From Bacteroidales bacterium (lineage in GTDB: Bacteria > Bacteroidota > Bacteroidia > Bacteroidales > JAGOPY01): a DNA stretch of 64,000 nucleotides. This document shows, piece after piece, positions 60,724 to 64,000 of this stretch (positions are counted from its first letter, which is position 1; each line of letters opens with the position of its first letter). Under the pieces are notes generated by a model that did no database searches, was not told the origin of the DNA, and was given only the letters and a program-made list of their open reading frames with translations. Location: positions 49,327-113,326 of the forward strand of contig JALNZD010000008.1 of the NCBI GenBank assembly GCA_023229505.1. The letters run 5' to 3'. The position numbers and the translations under genes were made by a program.

Positions 60724-61881
60724 TTAAAAATTCCATTTGAGACGAATGTAATAAAGAGATCCGTAATCGCCGAATTCCGTCAGTTTATCTCCCCAGAAAA
60801 CCTGCCCTATGAGAAGAAGCGACAGGTTGTTGGTAAGGGAAAAGTCGACCGAGGGTCCGGCAAAACCTGATTTGTCATTGGGATTGAAAATGCAGGCCAG
60901 GTCGGCCCTGATGAGGGGCGATACCGGGTAGCCAATTCCCGCATATAACGAATGCATGGCACGGGTGAAGTTTTTTGCGGATATATCGGCGTATAGCGAT
61001 AATAATGTCCCATTACTCGCTGGTCCCCTTGTACCGGCGCTGTTGAACAAGTAGGAACCGTTTATAAAAAGAGAGTTTTTGAATGTGTAATTCATACTAA
61101 CAGAACCAACCAGTACACCGCTGCTGTCCGAAAAATGTTCATATGGATGAAAATAGCTCAATTCCCCCGTAAATCCAGCTCCTTTGATATCACCTGACCA
61201 GCCGGCTCCTACTACCATATCCCCTTTCATTACCCCGCCAAACGCCTGGAAATCATAATTCCAGCGATTAAAACGGTACATGAGGGCTGAAGTAATTTTA
61301 TCATCGTGATCAATTTTAAATCCGATCTGCACCGAAGAAGTCGTCCCGGTGAAATATTCCAGTAAAACAGCATCACAACCGGGCCTTTCCACGTAATCAA
61401 AATCAAAATAGTTGAAAGAGTTAAAGATATCATTAGGCGTCCAGACCAGGTTGATGCCCCAGTTGATCCGCTGCCTGCCGACGGTTGTTTCAAAATTTCC
61501 CACCTTCCACTTAACATTCACGCGGTCGATATTTGAATAAAAATAATAAGATGAGTCACTTACCCAAAGATGAGTGAGATCGAAAAAGCCATCTTCGATG
61601 GTCGACATCTCGGCATAATATGGATAATAAAGCTGGACCATCTGCCCCAGGTTCATGTTATTCCTGACCCCGACGTGGAAGGAAAAGGAATTGCCGGGAG
61701 CCCAGCGGAAATCAAGTCTGTTATTTATTGACGTCATAGTTTGCCATTGGCTTGTGGCCGGCGGAATCCATAGATTCTGAAGTGTTTGCAAATAACCGTT
61801 CAACCGCCAGTTCCGCTCCTTCTCCTGGGCTTGAAGATTTAATGTAAGAGAGATTAATATTAATATGATGAACCTTTTCAT
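60724..61881 (-). CDS. Outer-membrane beta-barrel porin-like protein
   Basis: A 385-residue barrel with signal FIILILISLTLNLQAQ. Strands alternate as in DUF1302-like or phosphate-selective porins (NSFSFHVGVRNNMNLGQMVQ, NVKWKVGNFETTVGRQRINW, GSLYYIRLKWNF at the C-terminus). It is the first gene of the run OMP, binding lipoprotein, kinase, regulator. CAAATTTA at 61901-61908 reads as a TAAATTTG box on this strand, with a TTTG 26 bp further upstream. Uptake of the ligand sensed downstream is inferred. Confidence 0.75.
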   Translation of the reverse strand: MKRFIILILISLTLNLQAQEKERNWRLNGYLQTLQNLWIPPATSQWQTMTSINNRLDFRWAPGNSFSFHVGVRNNMNLGQMVQLYYPYYAEMSTIEDGFFDLTHLWVSDSSYYFYSNIDRVNVKWKVGNFETTVGRQRINWGINLVWTPNDIFNSFNYFDFDYVERPGCDAVLLEYFTGTTSSVQIGFKIDHDDKITSALMYRFNRWNYDFQAFGGVMKGDMVVGAGWSGDIKGAGFTGELSYFHPYEHFSDSSGVLVGSVSMNYTFKNSLFINGSYLFNSAGTRGPASNGTLLSLYADISAKNFTRAMHSLYAGIGYPVSPLIRADLACIFNPNDKSGFAGPSVDFSLTNNLSLLLIGQVFWGDKLTEFGDYGSLYYIRLKWNF

Positions 61882-62234
61882 CAGAATTTGGTGTTCACAT
61901 CAAATTTAATTACAATGTAATGCTTTCGAAAAGACAAAAACAAGGTGATAAAATCAGTATAATAAATTATTTAGTTTTAAGTACTTTAAATTTCAAAATT
62001 GTAATATTTATCATTTGCATTTGGGATGATGGTGAACATTGTAAGAATGAGAGGGGAGAAGTTACACCTCCTATAATACTTTTTAAATTTGTTAATTAAA
62101 CAAAGATATTACATAGTCCTATATTTAATCAAAATTGTAAAATACAATGAAATATTTAATAATTAACTACATTTGATGAGGGTAGTGATAGAACAGCTTA
62201 ACAATCTCAGGCATTAAAGTTAGGAAATCTCACA
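61882..62234. other. AT-rich intergenic gap
   Basis: 353 bp with A/T-rich runs and no ORF, hairpin with U-tract or tRNA-like sequence. The possible OMP promoter (61901 onward) is at its left end. Nothing else is recognised. Confidence 0.5.
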
Positions 62235-62945
62235 ATGAGTGAAAAAGAGGATATAAATTCAAATAATTTTAATCCAGCCAATGATTGGAAAAAACAAGTT
62301 ATCGAAGCATTGGGTTTACCACCACAGTCAGAGTATAGCAAAAAGAATGTATTAAAATATAATAGTGCTAAATCCATCGATGAATTATTGATATATTATG
62401 GAGAAGCATTACTCCTTTCAACAGCCTCAATAATAAAGCGACTTAAGATGCCAAACCCAAGTGGTATACGTTTAGGTATCATGAGTATTATTAACAAGAA
62501 ATATACTGACCAGTATTATTTTGGATTTTTTAATTTGTTTTCGTTAGGAATTTTGTTTGTGTTTAACGAAGCAAAAGAATATTTAAAAGAGGACGTCAAA
62601 TATGAGTTAGACGAGGAAGACTATGAGCTATTACTTAATAGTAGTGGGGTGTATTTTACTGAATTATTAGGACTAAAAAAAGATAGCTATAGAGAGAATG
62701 AATTTGTCAATATATTTTTCAAATATATAGATTTTTACAATATTCATCCAGTTGTCAAAAATTCAGATTTTATTGATAAAATAAAGGAGTTTTATGAAAT
62801 TCATTATTTCAATAATGTCAAAATGGACTCAAAATCGTTTTTTGACTTCTTTGGTTTGATAGCAATGAGAAATCACTTAGCATTGTTAGATACACCTTCA
62901 TTTATTGAAAATTATAAACGATTGAAACGGGATAGCAAATTGTAA
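62235..62945 (+). CDS. Orphan AT-rich protein of unknown function
   Basis: A 236-residue protein with no family I know. It is rich in Lys, Asn, Tyr, Phe and Ile and contains acidic stretches (KYELDEEDYELL). A hydrophobic piece, YFGFFNLFSLGILFVF near residues 94-109, may be one buried or membrane helix. Codon use is clearly more AT-rich than in neighbours, it is alone on the plus strand between minus-strand genes, and long AT-rich gaps flank it. This suggests horizontal acquisition, perhaps a defence or phage cargo gene, with no direct evidence for either. Confidence 0.6.
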   Translation: MSEKEDINSNNFNPANDWKKQVIEALGLPPQSEYSKKNVLKYNSAKSIDELLIYYGEALLLSTASIIKRLKMPNPSGIRLGIMSIINKKYTDQYYFGFFNLFSLGILFVFNEAKEYLKEDVKYELDEEDYELLLNSSGVYFTELLGLKKDSYRENEFVNIFFKYIDFYNIHPVVKNSDFIDKIKEFYEIHYFNNVKMDSKSFFDFFGLIAMRNHLALLDTPSFIENYKRLKRDSKL

Positions 62946-63088
62946 GAAATATAAACTTTTCTGTACCCTATTTGTACCTCAACACAGGGGTTGAAAACTT
63001 AAATTGCTGTTATAGAAATAATTAAAAAGGTTAGTTACTTTTTGCATCAAATGGAAATCGATATAAAATATGCCACTTTTTTGTTTCT

Positions 63089-63155
63089 CACAGATTTTCA
63101 CGGATTAAAGCACAGATTACACAGATTATTAGCATTGAAATTTGAAACTTGAAAT
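63089..63155. repeat. Short intergenic repeats (cacagatt x3; ttgaaay x3)
   Basis: cacagatt occurs at 63089, 63111 and 63120; heptamers ttgaaat, ttgaaac and ttgaaat follow at 63135-63155. This low-complexity motif set is intergenic, lying just before the 3' end of the ABC ATPase gene. No function is assigned. Confidence 0.6.
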
Positions 63156-63170
63156 TTGGAATCAAGTATC

Positions 63171-63854
63171 TCATTTCGTCTCATCTTTGGCAACCTTCCC
63201 ATCCTCAATCGTTATAATCCTCCTGGCACGATCCATCACGCGCTGATCGTGAGTGGAAAAGATAAACGTCGTTTTGTACTGCTCATTCATCTTCATCATG
63301 ATGTCAAGCAATTCGGCGGTCGATTTACTGTCGAGGTTAGCGGTAGGTTCATCGGCAAGGATGAAACGGGGTTTGGAGGCCAGCGCTCTTGCAACCGAAA
63401 CCCTTTGCTGCTGGCCACCGGAGAGGTCGCCGGGCCGGTTGTCTATCTTATCCGGCAGCCCTACCGCTTCCAGCAATTCAATGGCCCGATGCTGCCTTTC
63501 TGTTTTACCTACCCCCTGCAATTGCAGTATGAACTCGACATTTTCCCTTGCGGTTAAAACCGGGATCAGGTTGAACGACTGGAAAACGAAACCAATATTG
63601 TGCAGCCGGAAGTCGATCAAACGACGCGAAGGCAGGCTGGTTATATTCGTCCCGTTAATATGCACCTCGCCGCTGGTAGGTACATCCAGGCCGCCCAGCA
63701 TGTTCAGCAGGGTGGTTTTCCCTGAGCCGGAAGGCCCTACTATCGCTGTAAACTCGGCTTCTTCAAATGATAATGAAACCCCATTCAGTGCATTGACCGG
63801 AATTTTAGTCTCCGCGTAAACCTTGTGCAGATCTTTTGTGCTGATAACGCCCAT
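63171..63854 (-). CDS. MacB/LolD-type ABC transporter ATP-binding protein
   Basis: A 227-residue ATPase of the mechanotransmission/lipoprotein-release class. Walker A GPSGSGKTTLLN, Q-loop FVFQSFNLIPVLTA, signature LSGGQQQRVSVARAL, Walker B FILADEPTANLDSKST and H-loop IFSTHDQRV. Members pair with MacB/LolC/FtsX-like permeases; none lies downstream on the minus strand, so the permease is probably beyond the window or upstream. The last 146 bp of the window are AT-rich without an ORF. Confidence 0.92.
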   Translation of the reverse strand: MGVISTKDLHKVYAETKIPVNALNGVSLSFEEAEFTAIVGPSGSGKTTLLNMLGGLDVPTSGEVHINGTNITSLPSRRLIDFRLHNIGFVFQSFNLIPVLTARENVEFILQLQGVGKTERQHRAIELLEAVGLPDKIDNRPGDLSGGQQQRVSVARALASKPRFILADEPTANLDSKSTAELLDIMMKMNEQYKTTFIFSTHDQRVMDRARRIITIEDGKVAKDETK

Positions 63855-64000
63855 AACAATTTAGTTCAAAGTGCAAAGTTGAGCCCCCTCTAAAAAGGGA
63901 CATTAATATAAATTGAAAAAATAATAATTATCGGTAAAAGTATGACTTTGGAAAAATGCCTGTCTGGATTTCGATGAAAATTTAGCTTCAGAGAAAAATA

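Noticed and set aside
61882..62234. Small RNA or tRNA in the AT-rich gap
   Set aside because: No T-loop GTTCRANNC, no CCA-like end and no hairpin with U-tract were found.

Overview
The window is chromosomal DNA from a member of the Bacteroidota, probably a Bacteroidales-like environmental lineage. The evidence is a short primary sigma factor without region 1.1, several promoters of the TAnnTTTG type, many lipoproteins and outer-membrane beta-barrels, SusD-less sugar genes, and a fused GT3 glycogen synthase/GT35 phosphorylase. No rRNA, tRNA or CRISPR array was seen. Domain assignments rest on motif recognition by eye; no database was searched.

Left part (1-12.6 kb, plus strand): a glycogen module with the 3' part of an amylo-1,6-glucosidase, a GT4 glycosyltransferase, a GH57 amylase-type enzyme and a 1412-residue synthase-phosphorylase fusion. 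It is followed by fabG, a VWA-like membrane protein and an M48 membrane protease. From 12.6 to 25.2 kb most genes are on the minus strand: a cadherin/LamG lipoprotein, a palindromic repeat region, an ABC-2 exporter, an RsmI-like methylase, a threonine/serine dehydratase, a low-molecular-weight phosphatase, dnaA, a YigZ protein, a sucrose-phosphate-synthase-like glycosyltransferase with a P-loop kinase, divergent prmC, and a DUF3298 protein. From 25.4 to 28.8 kb lie a lipoprotein mutarotase and a sodium/sugar symporter with a small membrane partner.

Mobile and decayed DNA sits at 28.8-31.8 kb. There is an intact IS1595-type element with 17-bp inverted repeats and 8-bp target duplications. A wrecked REP-associated tyrosine transposase carries three 36-bp tandem repeats and a perfect 28-bp REP-like palindrome. 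A minus-strand housekeeping block follows (34.2-39.8 kb): pepD, rpe, rpoD, pnp, rpsO, with a bidirectional terminator between rpsO and pnp.

The most unusual part is 40-62 kb, a minus-strand signalling region. One long collinear run encodes two ABC solute-binding proteins (one a tandem duplication), a STAS protein with an unknown C-terminal domain, permease, ATPase, a PrsW-type intramembrane protease, an ECF sigma factor, a membrane protein with an anti-sigma-like N-terminus and about 19 short Leu-rich repeats, and an outer-membrane peptidase-propeller-barrel protein. An RsbW-like kinase, an RsbV-like antagonist and a lipoprotein sensor follow. Upstream lies a second operon of porin, NMT1-type binding lipoprotein, dCache histidine kinase and response regulator-SpoIIE phosphatase. 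Together these hold every part of a partner-switching cascade (phosphatase, kinase, antagonists) next to a transporter and an ECF/PrsW circuit, but no sigma-B-type target. I infer a sensing system linking solute binding to transcription. The window ends with an AT-rich orphan gene and a MacB/LolD-type ATPase.
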